Shown one piece after another: positions 8,182 to 17,652 of a stretch of 64,000 nucleotides of DNA. Under the pieces are notes generated by a model. The model was not told the origin of the DNA and ran no database searches. It worked only from the letters and a program-made list of their open reading frames with translations. Both the position numbers and the translations under genes were made by a program. This DNA is from Flavobacterium aquatile LMG 4008 = ATCC 11947 (lineage in GTDB: Bacteria; Bacteroidota; Bacteroidia; Flavobacteriales; Flavobacteriaceae), in assembly GCF_000757385.1 (NCBI RefSeq), contig NZ_JRHH01000003.1, positions 310,001 through 374,000 on the forward strand. The letters run 5' to 3'. Numbering within the stretch: the stretch's first letter is position 1; each line of letters starts with the position of its first letter.

Positions 8182-9722
8182 TGATTGATTTTAAGGAGTA
8201 TAAATCTAAAACTGGTGAAGTTGTACTATATGTTGGTACTCCAGATTTTGAAAAGTTGGAAACGCTAATTGCTGGTAATGGAGATATTTGGCATAGTTCT
8301 TTTGAGCAAGGATATAAAAATGCTTTTCAAGATATCGTTTATCAAACGGTAGTGTTTTTTTGGTATATCAACGATTTTGATAATCTCGATGAATGTATTA
8401 GTTGGCGACTAAATTCAAATTGCTTTGCAGTGCGAAAATCAGTTTGGGAGCAACTTGGCGGTTTTGATTCTGATTATACCAACAAACAACTTCAAGCATT
8501 AGATTTTGCTTATAATGCTTTAAGAAATTCGGCTGCTATTCCAATGTATGTCAATGGCTTATTTAAAGATACTGTTGTAGATAGAATTTCAATATCTGCA
8601 AAAGATAGGTATACTTTTTATATTAAAAATTATAAAATTGATCATTCCTTTTTTATGCTCTATCGCAAAGGTTTTTGGAAATTATCCGAATGGAATGCCT
8701 TATTTTATGCCAAGAAAAACTACAAAAAACGCGGAAAGTTACCTGTTGTTGCTCCAAGAAAACTCAACGAGATTCAAGGAAAGCCTGCAGTAAGTTATGT
8801 CATTCCAACGATGATGCGACAAGATTTTACATTGGCTTTATTGGAAGATTTAAAAAATCAAACTTATCTTCCCAATCAAGTAATTGTTGTTGATGCCACA
8901 CCAGAACATAGTAGAGATGAAAGTTTATATGATGCTACTAACTATCCATTTGAAGTAATTTTCAAATGGCAAACCACCAAAGGAAGCTGTCGTGCTAGAA
9001 ACGAGGCTATCGATTTGTGTAGTGGTGATTATATTGTTTTTGGCGATGATGATATTAGAATTCAACCCAATTTTCTTGAAAATCATATTAGATTACTTCA
9101 AACTTATAATGCTGGAGCTTGTAATGGTCTGGATATTATGGCCGAAAATATGCAACAAAATCTGGATGATTTAGCAAGACGGTTGGAGAAAATTGAGAAT
9201 GAAAGGTGGTATGTTGGTGCAACACAGAGTTTTAGTAATGCTAATTCTTGCGTTAGCAGAGAATATGTTACCCAATTAGTTGGGAATGATATCAATTATG
9301 ATGGAGGTTATGGTGAAGATAGTGATTTTGGAATTTCACTTACTAAAATTGGTGTGAGCGTTTTGCATAATCCTTTTTCGGTAAATTTACATTTAAAACC
9401 ACCACAAGGAGGTTATCGATTTTGGGGAACACAAGCCAAAATTATGGGTAAGAAACGAAAAGCACAACCTTGGGAGTTGGATACTCCAGTTAAAAGAATT
9501 CGTCCTGTACCAAGCCCGACCATTATGTACCAAATTCACAAGCAATTCACTCCGCAACAGTTGATTGAATACAAACATAAATATTTTGCATTGTATCTTT
9601 TTAAAGGGAAAAAATGGTCAATTCCTTTAAAATTATTAAAATTGCCTTATCGTTTGTTGCAGTTTAATAAATCGGTTTTTTATGCCAAAAAATTAATTCA
9701 ATTAGGGAAAAGAACCAAGTAG
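8181..9722 (+). CDS. Glycosyltransferase family 2 with extra N-terminal GT2-like half-domain
   Basis: The 513-residue protein has a clear GT-A family 2 domain in its second half: SYVIPTMMRQDF near residue 205, CRARNEAI at 270-277 and the metal-binding DDD at 289-291 within YIVFGDDDI. The first ~190 residues are unusual. They contain NCFAVRKSVWEQLGGFDSDY (residues 80-99), which resembles the acceptor-side end of a GT2 domain, but I see no DxD in that half. This suggests a fusion with a partial or degenerate second GT2 domain. It sits between a GT4 gene and a NodB-like gene with one-base spacing. The C-terminal 60 residues are basic. Function as an inverting sugar transferase is well supported; the role of the N-terminal half is not. 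Confidence 0.85.
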   Translation: MIDFKEYKSKTGEVVLYVGTPDFEKLETLIAGNGDIWHSSFEQGYKNAFQDIVYQTVVFFWYINDFDNLDECISWRLNSNCFAVRKSVWEQLGGFDSDYTNKQLQALDFAYNALRNSAAIPMYVNGLFKDTVVDRISISAKDRYTFYIKNYKIDHSFFMLYRKGFWKLSEWNALFYAKKNYKKRGKLPVVAPRKLNEIQGKPAVSYVIPTMMRQDFTLALLEDLKNQTYLPNQVIVVDATPEHSRDESLYDATNYPFEVIFKWQTTKGSCRARNEAIDLCSGDYIVFGDDDIRIQPNFLENHIRLLQTYNAGACNGLDIMAENMQQNLDDLARRLEKIENERWYVGATQSFSNANSCVSREYVTQLVGNDINYDGGYGEDSDFGISLTKIGVSVLHNPFSVNLHLKPPQGGYRFWGTQAKIMGKKRKAQPWELDTPVKRIRPVPSPTIMYQIHKQFTPQQLIEYKHKYFALYLFKGKKWSIPLKLLKLPYRLLQFNKSVFYAKKLIQLGKRTK

Positions 9723-9723
9723 C

Positions 9724-11331
9724 ATGATTGTAGTAACACTTCTTTCAAAAACAAATAAAGAAATTCGGAACTTAAATGTTCTCGAAAATAAATTGGTTAT
9801 TAATTGTACTAAAGTTGCTGAAAACGCGAATTCATTTGCTATTGAAATTGTGTTTAATGCTAAAATTATTGGTTTTAGAGATCACGATTATACCTGGAAA
9901 GATCTAAAAGTTGACCTAAAAGCTAATGAGTTTACACCAAAAATTATAAAACTCGAAGACGGAAATTATGTTCAAGCCAATATCAATCAGGGTATCTGGG
10001 AAATTAGTAAAAAAAATCCGTATCAATTAGTATGGAAATTCAATCCAGAATTTTCTAAACCCATAACCGAATATGTTGGTACGACAGCTCAAAAACGGAT
10101 TTATCAAGCCAGTAATCAAGTTGTTTTTATAGAAAATCCAACTTTACTTTTTTCTAAAAATGGTGCATTAGAAATCAGTCGTTCCAAAATTCCATTTTCT
10201 GCAACTGCCTGTTTTACGGATCATTGTGATTTTGATACTGCACAAAATTTGAAACTACAAAGGCAGCTTTTCAAAGAAAGTAATATTAAAGTCACTAAAG
10301 GTTTTTTCTTAAATCATTTTTCTAAAAGAAGCGATAATGCCTCTTATCAGAACGATAAAGACGAACTTAATTTATGGCAGTTAGATGGTCATGAACTGTG
10401 TTATCATTCGTTATCGCAATCTATAAAATCGGATGAAGAAAGCTTTTCGGATTTCGAAAATTTCGAAGCGCCATTTTATAGCAACGTTTGGATAGATCAC
10501 GGATTTCAACCTTATAATTTTACGCTTTTCAAAAAAAACAGTATCGATAAAAGTGATTATGAGAATCAATTGTTTTCAAAGAAAATTAATACACTTTGGA
10601 ACTACATCGATTCTGGTTCAGCGACAAAAGGTGTTTTAAATCAATTAAATACAAATCATTTTACTTTAAATTCGTTTTCGAAAGGAATAGAAAATTTCTC
10701 TTTTAAAACAAGGATTGTTCAGTTATTTAAGAATATTATTTTTCACTATGATAATGATGAACAACGTGTTCGGAATTATATTGATACCATTACCCACACC
10801 AAAAATGTGCTTATTAAACGAAAATTTAATAGTATTTTGCCTTTGATAAAAAATGCTATTCCACTTTTAAAACCAGTCTCTAAAGTGATTTTCTTTTGGA
10901 ATTCTGAAAAAAATAAACCTTTTAAAGTGGCTCAGTATGCTCCATTAGTATTTAAACACACTATAGCTGAAAAAGAGTTTTATGTTTTTCAAACCATAGA
11001 ATTGGTCGATTTTAAAAAAGCATTGCATCGGCAAAATATAGATTCGTTGATTGACGAAGCCGGGATTTTTATTGCACATACCTATTTTTCGGTTGACATG
11101 AAACACTATTCAGGGAAAATGTTTCATTCTGAAGGTAGATTTGATGAAGAAGTGGTGGCTAATTTTCATTATCTAGGTTCAAAAATTACCGAAAATAAAA
11201 TTTGGAATCCAACGCTTTCCGAGCTAATTTCCTATTTTGAGGCCTATAATCAAACAATTATTTCGGTAGATGATAACGGAAATATCTATTTAAAAAACAA
11301 CCCATCATTAGCAATAAGAACGATACACTAA
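9724..11331 (+). CDS. NodB-like polysaccharide deacetylase-related protein, divergent
   Basis: I do not recognise the 535-residue protein as a whole. Its middle carries segments laid out like a NodB-type carbohydrate esterase. CFTDHCDFDT is comparable to the family's TFDDG motif. GHELCYHSLSQS is comparable to GHEIGNHTxxH but lacks the final His. WIDHGFQPYNF and a late IAHTYFSVD come after these. The first ~150 residues look like a separate beta-rich domain. There is no signal peptide, so it would act in the cytoplasm. It starts one base after the GT2 stop and its stop overlaps the FemAB-like start by one base. A role in N-deacetylating a glycan sugar is a hypothesis; loss of a metal-binding residue could also make it inactive. 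Confidence 0.5.
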   Translation: MIVVTLLSKTNKEIRNLNVLENKLVINCTKVAENANSFAIEIVFNAKIIGFRDHDYTWKDLKVDLKANEFTPKIIKLEDGNYVQANINQGIWEISKKNPYQLVWKFNPEFSKPITEYVGTTAQKRIYQASNQVVFIENPTLLFSKNGALEISRSKIPFSATACFTDHCDFDTAQNLKLQRQLFKESNIKVTKGFFLNHFSKRSDNASYQNDKDELNLWQLDGHELCYHSLSQSIKSDEESFSDFENFEAPFYSNVWIDHGFQPYNFTLFKKNSIDKSDYENQLFSKKINTLWNYIDSGSATKGVLNQLNTNHFTLNSFSKGIENFSFKTRIVQLFKNIIFHYDNDEQRVRNYIDTITHTKNVLIKRKFNSILPLIKNAIPLLKPVSKVIFFWNSEKNKPFKVAQYAPLVFKHTIAEKEFYVFQTIELVDFKKALHRQNIDSLIDEAGIFIAHTYFSVDMKHYSGKMFHSEGRFDEEVVANFHYLGSKITENKIWNPTLSELISYFEAYNQTIISVDDNGNIYLKNNPSLAIRTIH

Positions 11332-12401
11332 TGGAATTTTTATTTACTAGAGATAGCAATTGGTTAGAAAAATGGGATGACTTTCTCTTTAGGGAAGATT
11401 GTGGCAGCCATTTGTTATATACTGATTGGTTAAAGTCCTATACTTCCTACGGTTTTGATTATGAAGTTTTTTTAGTAGTAGAAAACGATACAATTATTGG
11501 AGGTTTTGGTGCTGTAATTGCAAAAAGCTTGTTTTTTAAGTTTTATATTATTCCTCATGGTCCGGTTTTTCTTCACAAAAATGAAACTGTTTTTCAAGAA
11601 GTAGTTCATAAAATGCAAATCCATGCTAAAGAAATTGGCTGTTGTTATATTCAATTTAGTTTGCCTGTTTCTGATGAAGCATTGGTTAATTCAAAGACAT
11701 TTTCATCCGATTTTATAAAAACTCAAAAGCTTGAAGCAAAACAAGGCAATCTATTTAAGCATGTTTACAGTTCTTATGGGATTAACTGGGTTGATTTCAA
11801 AACCGTAAATTCATCGGATGAACTCTTAAATCAATTTACTGCTCAAGTTAGAAGAAACATCAATTTGTCGTATAAATGTGATCCCAAAATTCAATTTGCT
11901 ATTACCGAAGAGGAATGTCGGAAAGCCTACCAACCGATAGAGGATAATGCTCTTGAAGGAAATTATAGTGTTCGTGAATTTGATGATTTTAAAAATACAA
12001 TTATAGGATTAGTTACAAAGCGTAAGGCATTTTTACTCTATGTTATTGTTGATGGTGAAGTAAAAGGAGCAGGATTTGCAGTAGATTGTGGTAATTGTCT
12101 GACCTATATTTCTGGAGGAACAAAGAAACAAAAGCCTGATTTAAAATTGGGTTATTTAATTCATTGGGAATTTATTAAAAAGTCTATAGCATTGGGATAT
12201 AATGGTTATAATATTTCAATGGGCGGTTCTAAAGGTGTAGTTGAATTTAAATCGAAGTTCAATACAACAACCATAAATTTTATAGGGCCACATTATCACT
12301 TAATTTTGAAACCATTTATTTTTAACATTTATACCATATTAAATTCTATTTTTGTTAAAAATAAAAAAACGATTTCTGTTTTATTAAAACGATTCAAATA
12401 G
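11331..12401 (+). CDS. FemAB/GNAT-like transferase (peptidoglycan-bridge-type fold)
   Basis: The 356-residue protein resembles the FemAB-related GNAT family. It has a pattern of two acyltransferase halves, with QVRRNINLS in the middle. GYNISMGGSKGVVEFKSKFN near the C-terminus matches the family's conserved end. FemAB relatives transfer amino acids or acyl groups to amines on cell-wall or surface sugars. In this setting, directly after a deacetylase-like gene, one idea is that a freed amino sugar is re-acylated or aminoacylated. That link is inference. The ATG overlaps the upstream stop by one base. No membrane segment is evident. Confidence 0.72.
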   Translation: MEFLFTRDSNWLEKWDDFLFREDCGSHLLYTDWLKSYTSYGFDYEVFLVVENDTIIGGFGAVIAKSLFFKFYIIPHGPVFLHKNETVFQEVVHKMQIHAKEIGCCYIQFSLPVSDEALVNSKTFSSDFIKTQKLEAKQGNLFKHVYSSYGINWVDFKTVNSSDELLNQFTAQVRRNINLSYKCDPKIQFAITEEECRKAYQPIEDNALEGNYSVREFDDFKNTIIGLVTKRKAFLLYVIVDGEVKGAGFAVDCGNCLTYISGGTKKQKPDLKLGYLIHWEFIKKSIALGYNGYNISMGGSKGVVEFKSKFNTTTINFIGPHYHLILKPFIFNIYTILNSIFVKNKKTISVLLKRFK

Positions 12402-12408
12402 CAACAAA

Positions 12409-13152
12409 ATGAAAATTGAGAATAAAGACTTTTGGGAAAAACAAGATATTATTGCAACTCAAGAAGTGCTTGTTAAGGCAACTAATTTTGAAGTTTTTAT
12501 GTTTGAAAACGCTAGAGATCGATATCACAATGAAGGCGAAATTAAATCGGTTAAGATTTTTGGTTGCGGTACTGGAAGAGAAATTGAGTCTATTGCAGAA
12601 TTTTTTTCACCTACTAAAATCGTTGCCTCAGATATTTCAGAAAACATGATTGCTAAGTGTAAAGAAAATCTGAAACAATGGAAGATTGATGGTATTACAG
12701 AAACTGTTGTTGGAGATGCCAAAGAGTACAATAAAGTAAATAATGCCTTTGATTTAGTAACTATTTTAAATAGTATGCTGACCTATGTCCCAAATAGAAA
12801 TGATCGTCTTAAAATATTTGAGAATTCGTTTCAAATTTTAAAACCCAAAGCTACTATTATTGGAACAGTACACAACCAAGTAGGAAGTCCGGCAAAGACT
12901 TTATATTTCAAATTAAGAAGCTTATTTTCGTTTATTTTGGGTGATAAAGTAGGAAACAGAACAACAGGTTTTAATGGATTTAAAGTTCCAGGATATTATT
13001 ACAATAAAAGAGGATTAATAAGGGACTTGTTAACCGCAGGTTTTAAAAATGTAGAAGTGTATTCGTTGGAAGATTACCATGCTTTAGATGACCAGTTTTA
13101 TAATAGGAAAAAAGGATACAACAACCTTATTTTTGTAGCAACTAAACCTTAA
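12409..13152 (+). CDS. Class I SAM-dependent methyltransferase
   Basis: The 247-residue protein has a Rossmann-type methyltransferase core. The SAM-binding glycine loop is FGCGTGREIE around residues 51-60, the acidic residue of motif II lies in IVASDISENM, and motif IV is seen near TILNSMLTYV. It probably O- or N-methylates a sugar, either on the nucleotide-linked precursor or at the chain end, where methylation can stop polymerisation. It follows the FemAB-like gene by 7 bases, and the next gene (GTG start) begins 5 bases after its stop. The acceptor is unknown and the sugar-methylation role rests on context. Confidence 0.85.
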   Translation: MKIENKDFWEKQDIIATQEVLVKATNFEVFMFENARDRYHNEGEIKSVKIFGCGTGREIESIAEFFSPTKIVASDISENMIAKCKENLKQWKIDGITETVVGDAKEYNKVNNAFDLVTILNSMLTYVPNRNDRLKIFENSFQILKPKATIIGTVHNQVGSPAKTLYFKLRSLFSFILGDKVGNRTTGFNGFKVPGYYYNKRGLIRDLLTAGFKNVEVYSLEDYHALDDQFYNRKKGYNNLIFVATKP

Positions 13153-13157
13153 TAAAA

Positions 13158-14162
13158 GTGTCACATTCAACTAAATTTTCTTTAATAATTTGCACCTATA
13201 TGCGTGCAAAGGCATTATTGAATTTATTGAATTCTATAAGGAATCAATCCGTTTATCCTGATGAAATTATCATTGTTGACGGATCTACAAATGACAAAAC
13301 ACAAGAAATTTTAGAGAAGAATAATTTTGTAAATCTTATTTACTATAAAGTTGATGAACAAAATCGCGGATTAACCAAACAACGTAATTTTGGAATTTCA
13401 AAAGTTGGTAGTGCATCAGAACTAGTTTGTTTTCTGGATGATGACACTATTTTAGAACAGGATTATTTTGAAAAGATTATTACTACGTTTATAGAAAAGC
13501 CAGATGCAATAGGTGTGGGCGGTGTCGCAATTAATGAGAATAAATGGAAAATTAATTCTCAAAACATTACTAAAAGCGATAAATTTTATATTTTAGAAAA
13601 TTATTATATAAAAGAATCCTCCAGAAATTATTTAAGAAATTTGCTTGGTTTAGGATCTAATAAAATGCCTGGAGTAATGCCTGAGTTTTCTCATGGAAAA
13701 ACGTGTTCCTATCCACTAAACCAAAAAACATATCCTGTCGATTTACTCGTTGGTATGGCAATGAATTTTAGAAAATCACTTTTTGATAAAATTACTTTCT
13801 CTACTTATTTTGAAGGTTATGGATTGTATGAAGATGCTGACTTTTCATTAAGAGCCTTAAAATTTGGTCAAAATTACATCAATACTTCCGCCAAATTAAG
13901 TCATTATCATGACAGCTCAGGACGACCAAATAAATATAATTATGGGAAAATGGTTCTTAGAAATGGCTGGTACGTATGGAGAATTAAGTACCCAAATCCA
14001 ACTTTTAACAATAGAGTAAAATGGAATGCAATAGCTTTGCTACTAATCATTATTCGTTTTTCTAATACTTTTACAACAACACGTAAAAAAGAAGCCTTTA
14101 CTGAAAGTGTGGGTAGAATAGTTGGTTGGTTCAGCTTACTCTACAATAAACCTTCGTTATAA
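13158..14162 (+). CDS. Glycosyltransferase family 2
   Basis: The 334-residue protein is a GT-A glycosyltransferase: FSLIICTYMRAK at residues 7-18, an IIIVDGSTND nucleotide-binding stretch near 37-46, and the DDD metal site at 94-96. The GTG start is kept because the next internal Met (residue 15) would remove the first beta-strand of the fold. The C-terminal part has a short hydrophobic segment (about residues 290-300) that may touch the membrane. It overlaps the next gene by one base. It probably adds a sugar with inversion during assembly of the repeat unit; donor and acceptor are unknown. Confidence 0.87.
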   Translation: MSHSTKFSLIICTYMRAKALLNLLNSIRNQSVYPDEIIIVDGSTNDKTQEILEKNNFVNLIYYKVDEQNRGLTKQRNFGISKVGSASELVCFLDDDTILEQDYFEKIITTFIEKPDAIGVGGVAINENKWKINSQNITKSDKFYILENYYIKESSRNYLRNLLGLGSNKMPGVMPEFSHGKTCSYPLNQKTYPVDLLVGMAMNFRKSLFDKITFSTYFEGYGLYEDADFSLRALKFGQNYINTSAKLSHYHDSSGRPNKYNYGKMVLRNGWYVWRIKYPNPTFNNRVKWNAIALLLIIIRFSNTFTTTRKKEAFTESVGRIVGWFSLLYNKPSL

Positions 14163-15454
14163 TGGATAAAATAATTAAATCTCAGTCTTTTATTGCATTC
14201 AATAAAAAAGCAGTTTCTTTCTTTGCAATTGCTTTTTTAGTTGTTAATCTAATTTTGCAGTTTCAGTTTTTTAAGTATTTCTTTTTAAATCCTTATAAAA
14301 ATGGAGATGAGACAGGATATGTCTATTTAGTTACTAATTTGAAAACTTTTGATTTGTCGAATATCTCAAGTTTAAACGCCCAACCATTTGCTTTTGTCTG
14401 TTTTTTTTTCAATCAAATTTTTGATAATCCTAAATTTACAATTCGATTCGTTAGTCTACTAGCTTCACTTCTTTGTTTTGTTTTTGTTTTTAATTATTAT
14501 AAAAAAAACAAATTCTGTTCATTAATTGGAGTTAATAAATTCTTGAATAATTTAGTTTTATTTAGTCTATTTTTCGGCATCTTTTTTATTGCATCAACTC
14601 ATTTTGTTGGTTCATCAGATGGGTTTTCAGTAGCTTTTGCTGTCCCAGGATTTATTTTATTAACAGAGAATTTATTAAATAACAAGAGGCACCATTTTCT
14701 AGTTATTGGCTTATTGTTTGCCCTTTCTTTTACTTCAAGGCCAACTTTTATATTTGTTTTAGTTGCTTATTTGCTAAGTTTTATTCTATTTTTTCCGAAA
14801 CAAATTTTTTCAAAAAAACTTATTTTTGCGGGTTTGTCATTTATTTTATTTACGTCTATTATTAATTTTAGTCCACTAATTAATACCGGGAAAATTGTTT
14901 TAGATGTAAAAGAAATTCCTGAAGAATTAGGAACTTCATGGTTTGAAATGAATTATCTAATGGCCAAAAAATGGGATGCCGGTGAAATCCCTAATACGCA
15001 ATGGTTGTCCGCTTATGATGTAATAGCGTTTAAGAAGCAAAATCCCAACTTTATATTTCCTAAAAATCATTTAGATATTTTGAGAAATGATACAGGTTTA
15101 TTTTTTCGTCAGATGGCTAGAATGTTTACTTTAGCTATGTATTCTTCGTTTAGATACATGTATTTTTTATTTCCTTTTTTACTGTTTTATGCATTTTTAA
15201 AAGAAAAAGGAACTAACCGTTTAGATGTAAGAAAAGTATATTTTACAGTAAGCTTTTATTTTATTTCTTTACTATTATTTATGATTTATGCATTTAAATT
15301 GATGGAATTCAGATGGATGAACATTTTGCTGGTCTTTTATACTTTTTATGCTATTGATTTTTCCAAAGGGATTTCAAATGAAAAAAGAATAGTTTTATTT
15401 AATAGTGTATTTGTAGTTGGAATTTCATTTTTTATTTTGAGAATATTAAAATAA
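14162..15454 (+). CDS. Multispanning membrane protein, GT-C (ArnT/PMT-like) candidate
   Basis: The 430-residue protein has about ten hydrophobic segments. After the first membrane segment comes a loop with NGDETGYVY near residues 47-55. An acidic pair at this place is typical of GT-C glycosyltransferases, which use polyprenyl-phosphate sugars on the outer face of the inner membrane. A long exported loop follows in the second half. I did not find a motif that fixes the family, so this could be a GT-C enzyme decorating the glycan or another membrane component such as part of the polymerase. It overlaps the upstream GT2 by one base and is followed by a GT4 gene. Confidence 0.6.
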   Translation: MDKIIKSQSFIAFNKKAVSFFAIAFLVVNLILQFQFFKYFFLNPYKNGDETGYVYLVTNLKTFDLSNISSLNAQPFAFVCFFFNQIFDNPKFTIRFVSLLASLLCFVFVFNYYKKNKFCSLIGVNKFLNNLVLFSLFFGIFFIASTHFVGSSDGFSVAFAVPGFILLTENLLNNKRHHFLVIGLLFALSFTSRPTFIFVLVAYLLSFILFFPKQIFSKKLIFAGLSFILFTSIINFSPLINTGKIVLDVKEIPEELGTSWFEMNYLMAKKWDAGEIPNTQWLSAYDVIAFKKQNPNFIFPKNHLDILRNDTGLFFRQMARMFTLAMYSSFRYMYFLFPFLLFYAFLKEKGTNRLDVRKVYFTVSFYFISLLLFMIYAFKLMEFRWMNILLVFYTFYAIDFSKGISNEKRIVLFNSVFVVGISFFILRILK

Positions 15455-15462
15455 TTATTATC

Positions 15463-16581
15463 ATGACTTTTTGCATCATAACTCACGTACTTCACACAAA
15501 ATCCAATGGAGATTATTTTGGATATGCGCCGTATATTGATGAAATGAATATATGGTTAAAATATGTTGATAAAGTAGTAATTGTAGCGCCATTAAAGAAT
15601 TTTGAAAATACAGCAATTCATCAAAAATACAAACATCAAAATATTGAATTTATAGTCGTTCCCGATTTTTCACTAACCAGTTTTGGAGCAATTTGTAAGA
15701 CAATTCTAAACCTTCCTAAAATTCTTTTCTTGATTTTTAAAGCAATGAACAAGAGTGATCATCTTCATTTGCGTTGCCCTGGAAATATGGGATTGTTAGG
15801 AAGTTTAGTTCAAATTTTATTTCCAAAGAAGAAAAAAACGGCAAAATATGCTGGTAATTGGGATGCAAAATCTAAACAACCCTTTACCTACAGACTGCAA
15901 AAATACATTTTGAGTAGTACTTTTTTAACGAAGAATATGCAAGTCTTGGTTTATGGAACTTGGGAAAAACAAACAGGCAATATAAAGTCGTTTTTTACTG
16001 CTACTTATTTGGAATCCGATAAGGTTTTTGTTGATTCAAAAAGTTTAAATGATAGGATACACTTTGTTTTTGTTGGTTCGTTAACAGCTGGAAAGCAACC
16101 CATTGAGGTCGTTAAAATTGTTGAAAAGTTGAAATCATTAGACTATAATGTTGTATTATCTATTTATGGTGAAGGAGCAGAAAAGCAAAATTTAGAAGAC
16201 TATATTGTTTCAAATAATTTATCGGAGGTTGTGTTTTTAGAGGGAAATGTAACTAAGGAAGCCATGAAAAAGGTTTATCAAAAAAGTCATTTTTTAATTC
16301 TTAATTCTAAAAGTGAAGGCTGGCCTAAAGTGGTTGCCGAGGCGATGTTTTGGGGTTGTTTACCGATTGCATCGCAAGTTTCTTGTATTCCTACCATGTT
16401 AGATTATGGAAATCGTGGTGTTTTGCTTACTAACTCTTTTGAGAATGATAGTATTGCTATTGAAATGCTCCTTAAAAATCAAACATTGTACGATTTAAAA
16501 ATAAAAGAAGCCATAAATTGGTCTCGTAACTTTACAATTGATAAATTTGATAGCGAAATAAAGAAATTAGTTACTTCATGA
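15463..16581 (+). CDS. Glycosyltransferase family 4
   Basis: The 372-residue protein looks like a GT-B family 4 enzyme, with HFVFVGSLTAGKQPIEVVKI at the start of the donor domain. SEGWPKVVAEAMFWGCLPIA in the C-terminal part contains the usual E-x7-E arrangement. The N-terminal half is less conserved, as expected for the acceptor-binding domain. It begins 8 bases after the membrane protein and its stop overlaps the next start as ATGA. It would act at the cytoplasmic face on the lipid-linked intermediate. The sugar cannot be inferred. Confidence 0.88.
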   Translation: MTFCIITHVLHTKSNGDYFGYAPYIDEMNIWLKYVDKVVIVAPLKNFENTAIHQKYKHQNIEFIVVPDFSLTSFGAICKTILNLPKILFLIFKAMNKSDHLHLRCPGNMGLLGSLVQILFPKKKKTAKYAGNWDAKSKQPFTYRLQKYILSSTFLTKNMQVLVYGTWEKQTGNIKSFFTATYLESDKVFVDSKSLNDRIHFVFVGSLTAGKQPIEVVKIVEKLKSLDYNVVLSIYGEGAEKQNLEDYIVSNNLSEVVFLEGNVTKEAMKKVYQKSHFLILNSKSEGWPKVVAEAMFWGCLPIASQVSCIPTMLDYGNRGVLLTNSFENDSIAIEMLLKNQTLYDLKIKEAINWSRNFTIDKFDSEIKKLVTS

Positions 16582-17642
16582 GAATTCTTCAAATTATAGA
16601 TTCGTTAGACATTGGCGGTGCCGAAAAAATGGCGATTAATTATGCTAATAGTCTTGCTAAATCTATTGAATTTTCTGGTTTGGTTGCCACTAGAAAAGAA
16701 GGGAATTTAAAAAATCAAATTAATGAAAAAGTCAACTATTTATTTCTCAATAGAAAAAGTACCATTGATTTTAAAGCCATTCTTAGGTTAAAAAAGTATT
16801 GCAAATCCAATAAAATCGATTATTTACAAGCCCATAGTAGCTCGTTTTTTACTGCTTTTTTAGTAAAATTACTTTATCCTAAACTTAATATTATTTGGCA
16901 CGATCACAATGGGTTAAGTGAGTTTTTGAGCACTAGAAAATCGGTTGCATTAAAAATTGCATCCTATTTTTTTAAAGGAATTGTGGTGGTGAATTATCAG
17001 TTAAAAAATTGGGCAGAGCGAACATTGAATTGTAAAAATATTATTTATTTAGCCAATTTTACAATACTTAATCAGCATGAGCAAAAAGAAACTTTTTTAA
17101 AAGGCATTGATGGCAAACGAATTTTATGTGTAGCCAATTTACGTTTTCAGAAGAATCATTTTTTGTTGCTAGAGGTGGCGGAACAACTCAAAGAGTCGCA
17201 TCCCGATTGGACGTTTCATTTAGTAGGTAAAGATTTTAACGATGATTATTCTGCCAAATTAAAAAGTGAGATTAATACGAAAAATTTATCTGATACTGTT
17301 TTTGTTTATGGTTCAAAATCCGATACTCAGAATTGTATTAATCAATCGGAAATAGCTATTTTAACATCACAATCAGAAGGTTTGCCTGTAGCGCTTTTGG
17401 AATATGGATTGAATAGCAAACCGGTTGTTTCTACAGAAGTTGGTGAAATTCCATTAATAATAACCAATGGAGTCAATGGATTTGTTGTTCCAAAATTTGA
17501 TGCCAGCGTCTTTTGTTTATCTTTGATAAATTTGATTGAAGATGAGGCATTGCGAATAAAATTTGGCCAAGAACTTTACAAAACAATAGTTGCCAATAAT
17601 TCGGAGCAAGCCGTAATTACAAACTATATAAACTGGTTGTAA
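16578..17642 (+). CDS. Glycosyltransferase family 4
   Basis: The 354-residue protein begins MRILQIIDSLDIGGAEKMA, the common start of family 4 enzymes with a Gly-Gly-Ala/Glu loop. Its C-terminal donor domain contains SQSEGLPVALLEYGLNSKP and VSTEVGEIP. It is the second of two consecutive GT4 genes and overlaps the first by four bases, so coupled translation is likely. It follows the usual pattern of one transferase per linkage in an O-antigen or capsule locus. The sugar and linkage are unknown. Confidence 0.9.
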   Translation: MRILQIIDSLDIGGAEKMAINYANSLAKSIEFSGLVATRKEGNLKNQINEKVNYLFLNRKSTIDFKAILRLKKYCKSNKIDYLQAHSSSFFTAFLVKLLYPKLNIIWHDHNGLSEFLSTRKSVALKIASYFFKGIVVVNYQLKNWAERTLNCKNIIYLANFTILNQHEQKETFLKGIDGKRILCVANLRFQKNHFLLLEVAEQLKESHPDWTFHLVGKDFNDDYSAKLKSEINTKNLSDTVFVYGSKSDTQNCINQSEIAILTSQSEGLPVALLEYGLNSKPVVSTEVGEIPLIITNGVNGFVVPKFDASVFCLSLINLIEDEALRIKFGQELYKTIVANNSEQAVITNYINWL

Positions 17643-17652
17643 GATATTTAGT

